The notes: generated by a model from the letters alone, not told the origin. A stretch of DNA of 64,000 nt from Nocardia nova NBRC 15556 (GCF_001613005.1 NZ_BDBN01000022.1:1-64000); one strand, 5' to 3'. Counted from the first letter of the stretch, positions 52,643 to 63,066 are shown. Translations and numbers: made by a program.

Positions 52643-53593
52643 TCAGCGCTCGGCGAGGGCGCGGAGGAAGAAGCCGAGGTTGGCCGGACGTTCGGCCAAC
52701 CTTCGCATCAGGTAGCCGTACCACTGGTTGCCGTAGGGGATGTAGACCCGCACCGCGTGCCCGTCCTCGGCGAGGCGCCGCTGTTCGAGCGAGCGGATGC
52801 CGTAGAGCATCTGGAATTCGAAATCGCCCGGGGCGCGCCCGTTCCGGTCGGCCAGGTCGTGGGCGGCGGTGATCATGACCGGATCGTGGGTGGCGACCAT
52901 CGGATACCCCGGACCGGCCATGAGCAGTTCCAGGCACCGCAGATACGACTCGTCCACATCGGCGGCGCGTTGGTAGGCGACGAACTCCGGCTCGCGATAC
53001 GCGCCCTTGCACAACCGGATTCGCGCGCCCTCGGCCGCGGCGATGCGACAGCGATCCTCCGCGCGGCGCAGATAGGTCTGGGTGGCGACCGCCAACCAGG
53101 GATAGTCGGCACGCATCATGTGCACGGTCGACTCGGTGGTTTCCGTGGTGGTGTGGTCCTCCGCGTCCACGGTGATCCACACCCCCGCCTGCTGCGCCCG
53201 CTCGCACAGGGTCCGCAGATTCGCGGTGGCGATCTCCGGGCCCGCCAGCCCCAGCGACTGTCCCAGCGCCGAGAGCTTCACCGAAACCTCTACCGGCGCA
53301 ACGGTTTGCGCCGATTGCCAGCGGTTCCATCGGGCCAGATCATCGATCAACGCGAGGTATTCGGCGACGGCGTCATCGGCCATCGAGCGTTCGGTCGTGT
53401 ACTCACCGAGAAAGTCGACGCTCACCATCCGGCCGCTGCCCAGCAGCTCGCCGACGACCGGGGCCAAGTCGGCGCGGTTCTCACCGGCCACGAACCGGTG
53501 CACGACCTCGGCGGTGACCGGAAACCCGGTGATCGCCCGCTTCATCCGCACCGATCCGGCGGCGGCGAGGATCGCGGGGCGCAGCGGGTTCAT
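52643..53593 (-). CDS. Proline dehydrogenase
   Basis: 316 residues, monofunctional FAD-dependent proline dehydrogenase (PutA N-domain type barrel). Conserved DFLGEYT (the DxxGE motif), VSVKLSALGQ, VTVDAEDH-like ITVDAEDHTTTE, RIRLCKGAYREP and FEFQMLYGIR are visible. It oxidises proline to pyrroline-5-carboxylate at the membrane surface. It lies 34 bases after rocA on the same strand, so both steps of proline breakdown are one operon, as in Rv1188-Rv1187. Confidence 0.93.
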   Translation of the reverse strand: MNPLRPAILAAAGSVRMKRAITGFPVTAEVVHRFVAGENRADLAPVVGELLGSGRMVSVDFLGEYTTERSMADDAVAEYLALIDDLARWNRWQSAQTVAPVEVSVKLSALGQSLGLAGPEIATANLRTLCERAQQAGVWITVDAEDHTTTETTESTVHMMRADYPWLAVATQTYLRRAEDRCRIAAAEGARIRLCKGAYREPEFVAYQRAADVDESYLRCLELLMAGPGYPMVATHDPVMITAAHDLADRNGRAPGDFEFQMLYGIRSLEQRRLAEDGHAVRVYIPYGNQWYGYLMRRLAERPANLGFFLRALAER

Positions 53594-53627
53594 CGTCGCC
53601 TGCCGGGTGGGGCCACCGATAAGCCGT

Positions 53628-55265
53628 TCATTCCGACTCCATATGCGGATAGCGGTAATCGGTCGGCGGCACGAAGGTTTCCTTCAGTGTCCGGGGCGCG
53701 ACCCAGCGCAGCAGGTTCAGATACGACCCGGCCTTGTCGTCGGTGCCGGACGCGCGGGCACCGCCGAAGGGCTGCTGGCCGACCACCGCGCCGGTCGGCT
53801 TGTCGTTGACGTAGAAATTGCCCGCGGTGAAGCGCAGTGTGGTGGCGGCCCGGTCGATCGCGGCCCGATCGCGGGCGAAGACGGCGCCGGTGAGCGCATA
53901 GGGCGCCGCCGAATCCACTTCCGCCAGTATCGAATCGAAGGCTTCGGGGTGATCGTCGTCGTACACGTACACCGCCAGGATCGGCCCGAAGTATTCGGTG
54001 GTGAACGCCTCGTCGCGCGGGGTATCGGCCAGGAGCACGGTGGGCTCGACGAAGTAGCCCTCGCTGTCGTCGTAGGTGCCGCCCGCCGGTATGCCCAAAC
54101 CGGCCGCGCGGGCCCGCTCGATCGCGGCGACGTTCTTGTCGTAGGCGCGCCGATCGATCACGGCCCCACCGAAATTGGATAGATCGGCCACGTCGCCGTA
54201 GCTCAGTTCGTCGACCTCGGTGAGGAAATCGTCGCCCATCTCCCGCCACAGCGAGCGCGGAATGTAGGCGCGGGAGGCGGCCGAACATTTCTGTCCCTGA
54301 TATTCGTAGGCGCCGCGAATCAGCGCGGTGCGCAAGGCGTCCGGATCGGCCGAGCGGTGCGCCAGGACGAAATCCTTCCCGCCGGTCTCTCCCACCAGCC
54401 GCGGATATCCCTGGTAGTGGCCGATATTCGCGCTCACCCGCTGCCACAGGTGCTGGAAGGTGCGGGTGGAGCCGGTGAAGTGGATGCCGGCCAGGCGCGG
54501 ATCGGTCAGCGCGGCCTCGGACAGTTCGATGCCGTCACCGGTGACCAGATTGATCACCCCCGGCGGCAGCCCGGCCTCCTCGAGCACCCGCATCGTGTAG
54601 TACGCCGCCAGCGTCTGGGTGGGTGAGGGCTTCCACACCACGGTATTGCCCATCAGCGCGGGCGCGGTCGGCAGATTCCCGGCGATCGCACTGAAGTTGA
54701 ACGGGGTGATCGCGTAGACGAATCCCTCGAGCGGGCGATAATCCATCCGATTCCACACGCCCGCAGACGATTCCGGCTGCTGCGCCAGAATGTGGCTCGC
54801 GAAGGCGACGTTGAACCGCCAGAAGTCCACCAGCTCGCAGGGTGCGTCGATTTCGGCCTGGTGCGCCGATTTCGACTGCCCCAGCATGGTCGCGGCGGCC
54901 ACCGTCTCCCGCCACGGCCCGGCCAGCAGGTCGGCGGCCCGCAGCAGCACCGCGGCGCGCTCGGTGAACGGCAGCGCGCGCCACTGCGGCGCGGCGGCCG
55001 TCGCCGCCTCGATCGCGGCCCGGCCTTCCTCCTGAGTCACATCGGCGTAGGTGCCCAGCACGTGCTCGTGCCGATGCGGCATCACGATCTCGGAGCGGGG
55101 CCCGGTCCCCGGCCGATGCTTGCCGCCGATCACGAGCGGCACATCGACCGTTCGCCCGGAGATTTCGGCAAGTTTGCCGATCAATAGTTCTCGTTCCCGG
55201 CTCCCCGGCGCATACGAGTGAACCGGCTCGTTCGCCGGAGTCGGGACAACCGTGACAGCGTCCAT
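53628..55265 (-). CDS. rocA: 1-pyrroline-5-carboxylate dehydrogenase
   Basis: 545 residues, aldehyde dehydrogenase superfamily of the PutA-C type. FNFSAIAGNLPTAPALMGN, FTGSTRTFQHLW, ETGGKDFVLAH (general base Glu) and GQKCSAASRAYIP (catalytic Cys) are in order, and NFYVNDKPTGAVVGQQPFGG is near the end. It converts glutamate semialdehyde to glutamate using NAD+. It is first in an operon with the proline dehydrogenase gene. Confidence 0.95.
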   Translation of the reverse strand: MDAVTVVPTPANEPVHSYAPGSRERELLIGKLAEISGRTVDVPLVIGGKHRPGTGPRSEIVMPHRHEHVLGTYADVTQEEGRAAIEAATAAAPQWRALPFTERAAVLLRAADLLAGPWRETVAAATMLGQSKSAHQAEIDAPCELVDFWRFNVAFASHILAQQPESSAGVWNRMDYRPLEGFVYAITPFNFSAIAGNLPTAPALMGNTVVWKPSPTQTLAAYYTMRVLEEAGLPPGVINLVTGDGIELSEAALTDPRLAGIHFTGSTRTFQHLWQRVSANIGHYQGYPRLVGETGGKDFVLAHRSADPDALRTALIRGAYEYQGQKCSAASRAYIPRSLWREMGDDFLTEVDELSYGDVADLSNFGGAVIDRRAYDKNVAAIERARAAGLGIPAGGTYDDSEGYFVEPTVLLADTPRDEAFTTEYFGPILAVYVYDDDHPEAFDSILAEVDSAAPYALTGAVFARDRAAIDRAATTLRFTAGNFYVNDKPTGAVVGQQPFGGARASGTDDKAGSYLNLLRWVAPRTLKETFVPPTDYRYPHMESE

Positions 55266-55377
55266 AACGCCAGGCTAGTCCCGCATCGGGGCGATGCTGC
55301 GATAAACCGACGAGTACGACGTGCGTCGCGTCGCCGGTTGATTGCTGAGAAAACCGAGCCGCGGCCCGGCCGCCGTC

Positions 55378-56487
55378 TCAGGCGGACAGCCGGACCGCCG
55401 CGGCCGCGATACGCTCGTCGGTCGCGGTCAGGGCGATGCGCACGTGCTCGGTGCCGGTGGGGCCGTAGAAGTCACCGGGTGCGGCGAGGATGCCGCGCTC
55501 GGCGAGCCAGTCCAGCGTGGTGCGGCAGTTCTCGCCGCGCGTGGACCACAGATACAGGCCGGCCTCGGAGTGGTCGATGCGGAAACCCGCCTCCTCCAAC
55601 GCCTTTCGCAGCACCTCGCGGCGGGCGCGGTAGCGTTCGCGCTGCTGCGCCTCGTGCCGGTCGTCGGCCAGTGCGGCGGTCATCGCGGCCTGGATCGGGT
55701 ACGGGACCATCATGCCGGAATGTTTGCGCACCTCCAGCAGCTCCCGGATCAACTCGACGTCGCCGGTCACGAAACCGGCCCGGTAGCTGGCCAGATTCGA
55801 CGTCTTCGACAGCGAGTGGATGGCCAGCAGACCGGTGTGGTCGCCGTCGCTGACGCGCGGGTCGAGGATGGATACCGCCTCGGCGTCCCAGGTCAGGCCC
55901 AGGTAGCACTCGTCGGAGGCGACGATCGCGCCGCGTTCGCGGGCGAAGGACACCACCTTGCGCAGATGGTCGATGCCGAGCACCCGGCCGGTGGGATTGG
56001 ACGGTGAGTTCAGGTAGATCAGCGCCGGCGATTCGGGGCCGAGCCGAGTCATGCCGTCCGCCCGCAGAATTCGCGAACCCGACAACAGCGCACCCACCTC
56101 GTAGGTCGGATACGCCACCTCGGGAATCACCACCAGATCCGCGGGGCCGAGGCCCAGCAGTCGCGGCAATCCGGCGATCAGTTCCTTGGTGCCGATCACC
56201 GGCAGCACCGCATCGGAGCCGATGCCGGACATGCCGAAGCGGCGCGCGACCGCCGCCACCGCGGCCTCCCGCAGTTCGGGAGTGCCGTAGGTGGCGGGAT
56301 ACCCGGGGACGGCGGCGGCCGAGTCGAGCGCGGCGCGGATCAGCGGGTCGACCGGGTCGACCGGTGTGCCTACCGACAGGTCGACGATGCCGTCGGGATG
56401 CGCCGCGGCGCGAGCCTTGGCCCCGGCGATGGTGTCCCAGGGAAAATCGGGCAGCAGACTGCTGACCCGCACACGATCGCGGATCAC
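55378..56487 (-). CDS. dapC: Succinyldiaminopimelate aminotransferase DapC
   Basis: About 369 residues, a fold-type I PLP aminotransferase. NSPSNPTGRVLG holds the ring-stacking region, SDECYLGLTW the Asp/Tyr pair, and SLSKTSNLASYRAGF the PLP Lys. The actinobacterial DapC group starts with LLPDFPWDTI. It makes N-succinyl-LL-2,6-diaminopimelate for lysine synthesis. The GTG at 56487 lies 11 bases after the fdxC stop, so it is co-transcribed with fdxC, as Rv1177-Rv1178. A frame extension into fdxC is rejected. Confidence 0.93.
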   Translation of the reverse strand: MIRDRVRVSSLLPDFPWDTIAGAKARAAAHPDGIVDLSVGTPVDPVDPLIRAALDSAAAVPGYPATYGTPELREAAVAAVARRFGMSGIGSDAVLPVIGTKELIAGLPRLLGLGPADLVVIPEVAYPTYEVGALLSGSRILRADGMTRLGPESPALIYLNSPSNPTGRVLGIDHLRKVVSFARERGAIVASDECYLGLTWDAEAVSILDPRVSDGDHTGLLAIHSLSKTSNLASYRAGFVTGDVELIRELLEVRKHSGMMVPYPIQAAMTAALADDRHEAQQRERYRARREVLRKALEEAGFRIDHSEAGLYLWSTRGENCRTTLDWLAERGILAAPGDFYGPTGTEHVRIALTATDERIAAAAVRLSA

Positions 56488-56498
56488 CGAGGCGCTAC

Positions 56499-56822
56499 CT
56501 ACTCGTTCGCCATCGGCGGCAGCGCGGCGATGAACGGCACGTCGTAGTCCGTCTTGCCGACCTTGGTTGCGCCGCCGGGCGAGCCGAGGTCGTCGAAGAA
56601 GTCGACGTTCGCGTTGATGTACCCGCTCCACTGGTCCGGGGTGTCGTCCTCGTAGAAGATCGCTTCCACCGGGCACACCGGCTCACATGCACCACAGTCC
56701 ACGCACTCGTCGGGTTGGATGTACAGCATGCGATTGCCCTCGTAGATGCAGTCCACGGGGCATTCCTCGATGCACGCCTTGTCCTTCACGTCAACGCACG
56801 GTTCAGCGATGATGTACGGCAC
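56499..56822 (-). CDS. fdxC: 7Fe ferredoxin FdxC
   Basis: 107 residues, the mycobacterial FdxC length. MPYIIAEPCVDVKDKACIEE carries the first cluster Cys pattern (C-x7-C-x3-CP), and ECVDCGACEPVCPVEAI the second (C-x2-C-x2-C-x3-CP), the 3Fe-4S/4Fe-4S arrangement. A C-terminal extension ends ALPPMANE. The GTG at 56822 has GGAG seven bases upstream. It carries electrons to oxidoreductases such as P450s. Its promoter region has an IdeR-like iron box, which suits an Fe-S protein. Confidence 0.95.
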   Translation of the reverse strand: MPYIIAEPCVDVKDKACIEECPVDCIYEGNRMLYIQPDECVDCGACEPVCPVEAIFYEDDTPDQWSGYINANVDFFDDLGSPGGATKVGKTDYDVPFIAALPPMANE

Positions 56823-56897
56823 TGCCGTTCTCCTAGTCTGTCCTTGCCTGCGGGACACTTCCGCCCGCGCAACAGTATCCCGGGGACTCACATTACA

Positions 56898-56916
56898 ACT
56901 GGTCAGCCTTGCCTAA
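56898..56916 (-). promoter_or_regulatory. IdeR/DtxR-like iron box before fdxC
   Basis: TTAGGCAAGGCTGACCAGT on the coding strand agrees with the IdeR/DtxR consensus TTAGGTTAGGCTAACCTAA at 13 of 19 positions, including the TTAGG, AGGCT and ACC cores. It is 76-94 bases upstream of the fdxC start, where a repressor or activator could act. Confidence 0.5.
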
Positions 56917-56967
56917 CTTGTCGATCCCGACGGGATGCGACACACCGTCTCCGGCGCTGTTCGCCGC

Positions 56968-57013
56968 CCGGTCCGGCGGTGTCCGATTCGCCGGTCCGGC
57001 GGTGTCCGAATCG
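56968..57013. repeat. Tandem 23-base repeat
   Basis: Two adjacent copies of CCGGTCCGGCGGTGTCCGAWTCG differ at one base (T or A). They lie between the fbiC stop and fdxC promoter. A third, diverged partial copy (GGAGCCGCCGGTGTGCG) follows. Confidence 0.85.
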
Positions 57014-57086
57014 CCGGAGCCGCCGGTGTGCGCGACGCCCGCCTCCGAAGTTCCGCGGCGCGGGTCCGCCAGGCGGCGCCGACGAA

Positions 57087-59699
57087 TCAGCCGACGGTCA
57101 GCGGCAGGGCCGACACCTGGTGTTTCGGTATCCCGTAGGTAGTGGTGCGCTCCCGCACCGGGCGACCGATCCCGGCGCCGATCTCGACCAGTTCGGCCAC
57201 CGACTTCGCCGAGCCGTGCTCCGATCCGGCCATCCGGGAAATGGTCTCCTCCATCAACGTACCGCCCAGATCGTTGGCGCCGCCGTTGAGCATCACCTGG
57301 GTGCCGGTGATGCCCAGCTTCACCCAGCTGGTCTGGATGTTGGCGATGCGCCCGTGCAGCATGATGCGGGCCAGCGCGTGCGCGGCGCGGTTGTCCCGGA
57401 TCGTCGGCCCCGGCCGCGACGCGCCCGCCAGATACAGCGGCGCGCTCTGGTGTACGAACGGCAGCAGCACGAATTCGGTGAACCCACCGGTCTCGTCCTG
57501 GATGCCGCGCAGCACCCGCAGGTGGCCGACCCAGTGCTTCGGATTGTCGACGTGGCCGTACATCATCGTCGAACTCGACGGAATGCCGAGTTTGTGGGCG
57601 GTGGTGATGACGTCGATCCACGCCGAGGTGGGCAGCTTGCCCTTGGTGAGCACCCAGCGCACCTCGTCGTCGAGAATCTCCGCCGCGGTGCCCGGAATCG
57701 TATCCAGCCCGGCCTCTTTCAGCGCCGAGAGCCAATCGTGCACGCTCTGCCCGCCGCGCGAGGCGCCGTTGACGATCTCCATCGGGCTGAACGCGTGCAC
57801 ATGCATCGACGGCACCCGCTTCTTGACCGCCCGCACCAGATCGGCGTACCCGGTGACCGGCAGGTCGGGGTCGATGCCACCCTGCATGCACACTTCGGTC
57901 GCGCCTTCCACATACGCTTCCCAGGCGCGTTCGGCGACCTCGTCGGCGGAGAGGGTGAAGGCGTCGGCATCGCCCTTGCGCTGCGCGAACGCGCAGAACC
58001 GGCAGCCGGTGTAGCAGATGTTGGTGAAGTTGATATTGCGGTTCACCACGTAGGTCACGTCGTCGCCGACGGTGTCGCGGCGCAGCTGATCGGCCAGCGC
58101 GGCGATGGCGTCGAGTTCCGGGCCGTCGGCAGTGGCCAGCGCCAGGTACTGGTCGTCGGTGAGCCCGGCCGGATCCTTCTCCGCGGCGCGCAGGGCGCTC
58201 AACACGTCGGTGTTGAGCTTCACCGGCGCGCTGAGTGAAAGTACTTGTTCCCGAACGGTTTCCCAGTCGCCGAAGGCGCCGAGGCCGTCGCTGTCGAGCC
58301 CGGAATCGCTGCGCGACTCGGTATTGCGGCCCTCGGTGTCGATGGCGGTGTTGAGATCCACCCGGCCCAGCGACTCCCAGGACTGGTCGGGTTCTTGCCA
58401 CGGTCGACCGGACGGATACACGTCGCGGGCCAGTCCGGTGCGCGAATCCGCCAGTGCGCCGACATGTCCCAGCACGCGCGGGTCGATCCAGGGATTGCCG
58501 GCGAGTACATATTTCGGATGGGCCGTGAGCCGCTCGGTCAGCACATAGCCGGCCTGCGCGGTCACCTCGGCGAGCACCTCGAGGTTCGGCCACGGCCGCT
58601 CCGGATTCACATGGTCCGGGGTCAGTGGCGACACCCCGCCCCAATCGTCGATACCGGCATCGATCAGGGCCCGGCACTCGTCGAGCGACACCAGATTCGG
58701 CGGGGCCTGAATCCGCATCTTGGGCCCCAGCAGCAACCGGGTCACCGCGATGGTGGCGCGGAACTCCGCGAGATCCGCATCGGGGGTGTCGCGCATGGCG
58801 GTATCGGACTTGGCCAGGAAGTTCTGCACGATCACCTCCTGCACATGCCCGAAAGCCTTGTGCGACTTGCGGATCGCCAGAATCGAGTCGACGCGCTCGG
58901 CGTAGGTCTCACCGATGCCGACGAGGATGCCGGTGGTGAACGGGATGCTCAGCCGTCCGGCATCGGTGAGGGCGCGCAGCCGGACCTGCGGATCCTTGTC
59001 CGGGCTGCCGTAATGCGCCTGACCGCGCTCGGTGAACAGGCGCTCGGAGGTGGTCTCCAGCATCATGCCCATCGACGGGGCGACCGGCTTGAGTCGCGAC
59101 ATCTCCGCCCAGCTCATCACCCCCGGATTCAGATGCGGCAGCAGGCCGGTTTCCTCGAGCACCCGGATCGACATGGCGCGCACGTAGTCGAGAGTGGAAT
59201 CGTAGCCGCGCTCGTCCAGCCACTGCCGCGCCTCCGGCCAGCGGTCCTCCGGGCGATCGCCCAGCGTGAAAAGCGCTTCCTTACAACCCAATTCGGCGCC
59301 CTTACGGGCGATCTCGAGCACCTCGTCGGGTTCCAGATACATGCCGTGGCCGTCGGCGCGCAGCTTGCCGGGCACCGTCACGAATGTGCAGTAATGACAT
59401 TTGTCGCGACACAGGCGGGTGAGCGGAATGAACACCTTGCGGGAATAGGTGATGGGCAGGGTGTCCCCCGAATACGTCTCCCGCAACCCGGCATCCCGCA
59501 CCCGCGCCGCGGAGGCGGCCAGATCCTCGAGATCCGCACCGCGCGCGTGCAGCAGCACCACGGCCTCGTCGAGATTGAGCGTCGCCCCGTCGCGCGCACG
59601 CCGCAAGGCTCTGCGCATGGCCGAAGAACTCGGCGGAACGGGCGGTACACCAGGAGTCGGTAGCCCAGTGTGCGGTTGTTCGTTCACGCCGTCGATCAT
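57087..59699 (-). CDS. fbiC: F420 cofactor precursor synthase FbiC (CofG-CofH)
   Basis: About 870 residues, two radical-SAM halves. The CofG-like half has [10 protein letters not shown] (CxxxCxxC) near residue 95, and the CofH-like half has [10 protein letters not shown] near residue 575. Each binds a 4Fe-4S cluster and cleaves S-adenosylmethionine. Together they join tyrosine and a diaminouracil to give the deazaflavin FO, the core of F420. The ATG at 59699 is preferred; a GTG four codons later is possible, and the longer upstream frame is not conserved. It is divergent from an F420-dependent oxidoreductase. Confidence 0.95.
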   Translation of the reverse strand: MIDGVNEQPHTGLPTPGVPPVPPSSSAMRRALRRARDGATLNLDEAVVLLHARGADLEDLAASAARVRDAGLRETYSGDTLPITYSRKVFIPLTRLCRDKCHYCTFVTVPGKLRADGHGMYLEPDEVLEIARKGAELGCKEALFTLGDRPEDRWPEARQWLDERGYDSTLDYVRAMSIRVLEETGLLPHLNPGVMSWAEMSRLKPVAPSMGMMLETTSERLFTERGQAHYGSPDKDPQVRLRALTDAGRLSIPFTTGILVGIGETYAERVDSILAIRKSHKAFGHVQEVIVQNFLAKSDTAMRDTPDADLAEFRATIAVTRLLLGPKMRIQAPPNLVSLDECRALIDAGIDDWGGVSPLTPDHVNPERPWPNLEVLAEVTAQAGYVLTERLTAHPKYVLAGNPWIDPRVLGHVGALADSRTGLARDVYPSGRPWQEPDQSWESLGRVDLNTAIDTEGRNTESRSDSGLDSDGLGAFGDWETVREQVLSLSAPVKLNTDVLSALRAAEKDPAGLTDDQYLALATADGPELDAIAALADQLRRDTVGDDVTYVVNRNINFTNICYTGCRFCAFAQRKGDADAFTLSADEVAERAWEAYVEGATEVCMQGGIDPDLPVTGYADLVRAVKKRVPSMHVHAFSPMEIVNGASRGGQSVHDWLSALKEAGLDTIPGTAAEILDDEVRWVLTKGKLPTSAWIDVITTAHKLGIPSSSTMMYGHVDNPKHWVGHLRVLRGIQDETGGFTEFVLLPFVHQSAPLYLAGASRPGPTIRDNRAAHALARIMLHGRIANIQTSWVKLGITGTQVMLNGGANDLGGTLMEETISRMAGSEHGSAKSVAELVEIGAGIGRPVRERTTTYGIPKHQVSALPLTVG

Positions 59700-59897
59700 G
59701 CGCCAACCATCCGAGTGTTCTCCCTTCGGTGCCCTGTGACGTGAGACAACCCGGGGGCCTTCACGGGTTATTCCTGCTTCGGGCGACCAGTTTGCGCCCG
59801 GAACGACGCCGCCGACGAGTGCGCTGGTGAGAGCGTCGACAGGTGGCGGGCGCGTTAGGCTGCCGGTCACACCGGATACATACGAGGCGGCGATGCC

Positions 59898-60758
59898 ATG
59901 CGATTCGGGTTACGCGGATTGGGAATCGGCTCCGGCTCCCGGCCGGAGATCGTCCGGGCGACCGCCCGGCATGCCGAACGCCGCGGTTTCGCGACACTGT
60001 GGTGCGGCGAGCACGTGGTGATGGTCGACGACTCGTCGTCTCCCTACCCCTACTCCGACGACGGCCGGATCGCCGTCCCGGCCACTGCCGACTGGCTCGA
60101 TCCGTTCGCCTGCCTGACCTACGCCGCCGCGGTCACGTCGACCATCCGCTTGGCCACCGGCATCGTCCTGCTGCCCGAGCACAACCCGGTGATCATGGCC
60201 AAACAGGCCGCATCACTGGACCGGCTCAGCGGCGGCCGATTCGGTCTGGGCATCGGAATCGGCTGGTCCAGGGACGAGTTCGACGCACTCGGCATCGCAT
60301 TCGACGGGCGAGCGGCCCGCACCGCCGACTACGTGCACGCCCTGCGAACGCTGTGGCGCGACGACCCCGCGACCTACGACTCGCACTACGTCTCCTTCCG
60401 CAGCATCCGCGTCAACCCGAAACCGACCCAGCCCCATCTGCCGATCCTCGTGGGCGGAAACAGCGACCGAGCGCTGCGGCGGGTCGCCGACTGGGGAGAC
60501 GGCTGGTACGGCTTCAACCTCGACGGCGTGTCCGCGGTTGGCAACCGGCTACAACTCTTGGCCCGGTTCTGCGCGGACGCCGGACGCGATATCGCCGACC
60601 TGTACCTGGCCGTGGCCCTGCGAAACCCGGCCCGCGCCGACGTCGCCCTGCTCGGCGATCTCGGCATCACGGAACTGGTGCTCGTCGACGCCCCACCGGA
60701 CAGCGCCGAGGAATGTCCCGTTTGGGTCGATCGGCTCGCCGACCGATGGATCACCTGA
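59898..60758 (+). CDS. LLM-class F420-dependent oxidoreductase
   Basis: 286 residues, a bacterial-luciferase-like TIM barrel. [12 protein letters not shown] start, [50 protein letters not shown] and [20 protein letters not shown] are the family's conserved stretches. These enzymes use F420H2 or F420 for hydride transfer. The gene is next to and divergent from fbiC, which makes its cofactor. The C-terminus is short (ends at DRLADRWIT). The substrate is unknown. Confidence 0.87.
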   Translation: MRFGLRGLGIGSGSRPEIVRATARHAERRGFATLWCGEHVVMVDDSSSPYPYSDDGRIAVPATADWLDPFACLTYAAAVTSTIRLATGIVLLPEHNPVIMAKQAASLDRLSGGRFGLGIGIGWSRDEFDALGIAFDGRAARTADYVHALRTLWRDDPATYDSHYVSFRSIRVNPKPTQPHLPILVGGNSDRALRRVADWGDGWYGFNLDGVSAVGNRLQLLARFCADAGRDIADLYLAVALRNPARADVALLGDLGITELVLVDAPPDSAEECPVWVDRLADRWIT

Positions 60759-60769
60759 AACATGTCACG

Positions 60770-61294
60770 ATGGCTGGTATGACCCGGTCGCCGGAAGTCT
60801 CGCCCGCGCGCACGATATCGGCCGCTCCGGCGTGGCGGGCCAGTCGGCGGGCACCGCTGTTGTGGGCGGCCGGGCCGGCGATCTTCTGGGCGTTCGTGCT
60901 GGTGGGTGAGCTGGTGTGGGTGGTGCTGGACGGCTCGCATCGGGCGTGGGCGCTCGCTCTGGTGGCGGCGACGGTGGTCGCTGCCGGGTTCGGCGTCGGG
61001 GTCGTGCCGGTGTGGCGATACGCGGTGCATCGGTGGGAGGTGACCGACACCGCGGTCTACACGCGGACGGGGTGGTTCAACCAGGAGAGCCGGGTCGCGC
61101 CGATTACGCGGGTGCAGACGGTGGATACGCATCGGGGGCCGTTGGAGCGGATGTTCGGGTTGGCGACGGTGACGGTGACCACGGCCTCCTCGGCGGGCGC
61201 GGTGCGGATCGCGGCGCTGGATCTGGAGGTCGCCGAGCGCACCGTGAACCGGCTGACCGATATCGCGTCGATTCATCGGGAGGATGCGACGTGA
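60770..61294 (+). CDS. PH-domain membrane protein (YdbS-like)
   Basis: About 174 residues. Two transmembrane helices (about 27-50 and 58-80), then a bacterial PH (bPH_2/DUF304) domain with VTDTAVYTRTGWFNQESRVA, PITRVQTVDTHRGPLERMFG and VTVTTASSAGAVRI. The start is ATG 60770, or ATG 60779. It overlaps the larger PH-domain gene by four bases (GTGA). The YdbS/YdbT pair in other bacteria is membrane-associated and of unknown function. Confidence 0.82.
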   Translation: MAGMTRSPEVSPARTISAAPAWRASRRAPLLWAAGPAIFWAFVLVGELVWVVLDGSHRAWALALVAATVVAAGFGVGVVPVWRYAVHRWEVTDTAVYTRTGWFNQESRVAPITRVQTVDTHRGPLERMFGLATVTVTTASSAGAVRIAALDLEVAERTVNRLTDIASIHREDAT

Positions 61295-63066
61295 GTGATC
61301 CGCAAGTGGGGGCAACCGCCGACTGGCGCCGGCTGGATATGCGGATGCTGCTCGTGCATCCGGTGCGGGAATTGTTCAAATACATTCCCGTGCTGCTGGG
61401 CGCGGTGATCGTGGGGACCCAGAGCGGCGGGCCGGCGTGGAGTCCGGTGGCGGTCGCGGTGGTGATCGTGGCGTTCGCGTTGACGCGGTGGTTCACCACC
61501 AGTTACCGGATCGGCGCCGACTCCGTGCAACTGCGCCGGGGCTTGCTGCAGCGACGGACCCTGACCGTGCCGCGGACCCGGATTCGGTCGGTGGACGTGC
61601 ACGCGGACCTGATGCATCGGCTGCTCGGATTGGTGGTGCTCGTCATCGGCACCGGGCAGCACGCCGATCGGGAGAAGCGGTTTCACCTCGACGGGGTGGA
61701 TGCGCGGCAGGTTCCCGAACTGCGGGCCTTGCTGTTGCGGCCGGCCGAGAACACGGAGCCGGGCACCGGTGCGGCAACCGGCACGCCGAACGCGAATCCC
61801 GGGTCTTTCGGTCACACGGCCGACAGCGGATCGGCGACCGAACCTAGGATCCGTGCCCATTCGAATACGCCCGCACATCAAGGCACTTCGGTCCACAACG
61901 GGATCACCGCCGGCCGGTCCGCACTCCAGCGAGCCCTGAGCGGCGATACCGACGATCTCGCGGACGAAGCGATCGAGATCGGGCATTGGCAGCCGCGCTG
62001 GGTTCGGTACGCACCGTTGTCGCTGACCGGCCTGGCCATCGTCGGGCCGGTGATCGGCCTGGCCGCGAAGGTCGGGGTCGCCGATGTGCTGGTGCGTTCG
62101 CACGCCGTGCAGGACTTGACCGAGCACAGTGCGGTTTTCATCGCCCTCGCCGTGACGGGGGCGGTCACGGTGCTGCTGGTGATCGCCGCGATCGCCGCCT
62201 GCGTCCGCTACCTCACCACGTATTTCGGGCTGCGGGTACTCGACGACGGCGCGGCGCTGCATATCCGCGGCGGCCTGTTCACCACCCGTCAGACCACGCT
62301 CGACCTGTCCCGACTGCGCGGTGCGACGGTCAAGGAACCGCTGCTGCTCCGGCTGGCCGGTGGCGCCGAACTCGAGGCCATCATGACCGGCACCAGCCCG
62401 CGCCAGAAGCTCCTCCCCCAAGCGCCGCGCGCCGCCGTCGACCGCACCCTCGCCCAGCTCCTCACCAGCGGATCCCGCCGCACCGACGCCACCCCGGCGG
62501 GCGGCGCTGCGATCACGTCCGCCGCCGCCCCCGCGTTGGTGGCGCTCGAACAGCACGGCCCGCGCGCACGGCGCCGGCGCTACACTCGCGCTTTCATGCC
62601 CGTGTGGGTCCTGCTCGCCCTCCTGGTCGCGATATCCCTTGCCGGACTTCATGTTCCGCTGTGGGCCTGGATTCTCCTCGCGGTCGTCGCGCTCTTCGCG
62701 GCGGCGCTGGCACACGATCGATATCGCGGACTGGGGCATGCGGTGATCCCGTCGGACGGCGCGCGTCCGGTCTGGCTGATCACCCGGCGCGGATCGCTGG
62801 ATCGCGACCGTGACTGCCTGGAGGCGCCGGGTGTGATCGGGTGGACCGTGCGGCAGACCTTTTTCCAGCGGCGGGCGGGACTGGCGACCGTGATCGCGGC
62901 CAGCGCGGCCGGGAAGAAGAAGTACGGCATCGTGGATCTGCCCATCGAACGGGCGTGGGCGCTGATCGACCAGGTGACGCCCGGGCAGCTGGGCGTGCGT
63001 GCGGAACACGAGACGACGCCCGTTCCGACACCGGACCACACCGTCGCGAAACTGCGTGCAACCTGA
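61291..63066 (+). CDS. Multi-PH-domain membrane protein (YdbT-like)
   Basis: About 591 residues from the GTG at 61291, with GGAGG seven bases upstream. Six hydrophobic segments arranged as three pairs alternate with three bPH_2 domains: TTSYRIGADSVQLRRGLLQR (about 65-150), then a domain with TLDLSRLRGATVKEPLLLRL (about 310-390), and a last one with GLGHAVIPSDGARPV and VRQTFFQRRAGLATV (about 480-575). A low-complexity linker (about 165-215) follows the first domain. It pairs with the preceding smaller protein. The role is probably membrane organisation, but nothing more can be said. Confidence 0.83.
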   Translation: MSDPQVGATADWRRLDMRMLLVHPVRELFKYIPVLLGAVIVGTQSGGPAWSPVAVAVVIVAFALTRWFTTSYRIGADSVQLRRGLLQRRTLTVPRTRIRSVDVHADLMHRLLGLVVLVIGTGQHADREKRFHLDGVDARQVPELRALLLRPAENTEPGTGAATGTPNANPGSFGHTADSGSATEPRIRAHSNTPAHQGTSVHNGITAGRSALQRALSGDTDDLADEAIEIGHWQPRWVRYAPLSLTGLAIVGPVIGLAAKVGVADVLVRSHAVQDLTEHSAVFIALAVTGAVTVLLVIAAIAACVRYLTTYFGLRVLDDGAALHIRGGLFTTRQTTLDLSRLRGATVKEPLLLRLAGGAELEAIMTGTSPRQKLLPQAPRAAVDRTLAQLLTSGSRRTDATPAGGAAITSAAAPALVALEQHGPRARRRRYTRAFMPVWVLLALLVAISLAGLHVPLWAWILLAVVALFAAALAHDRYRGLGHAVIPSDGARPVWLITRRGSLDRDRDCLEAPGVIGWTVRQTFFQRRAGLATVIAASAAGKKKYGIVDLPIERAWALIDQVTPGQLGVRAEHETTPVPTPDHTVAKLRAT

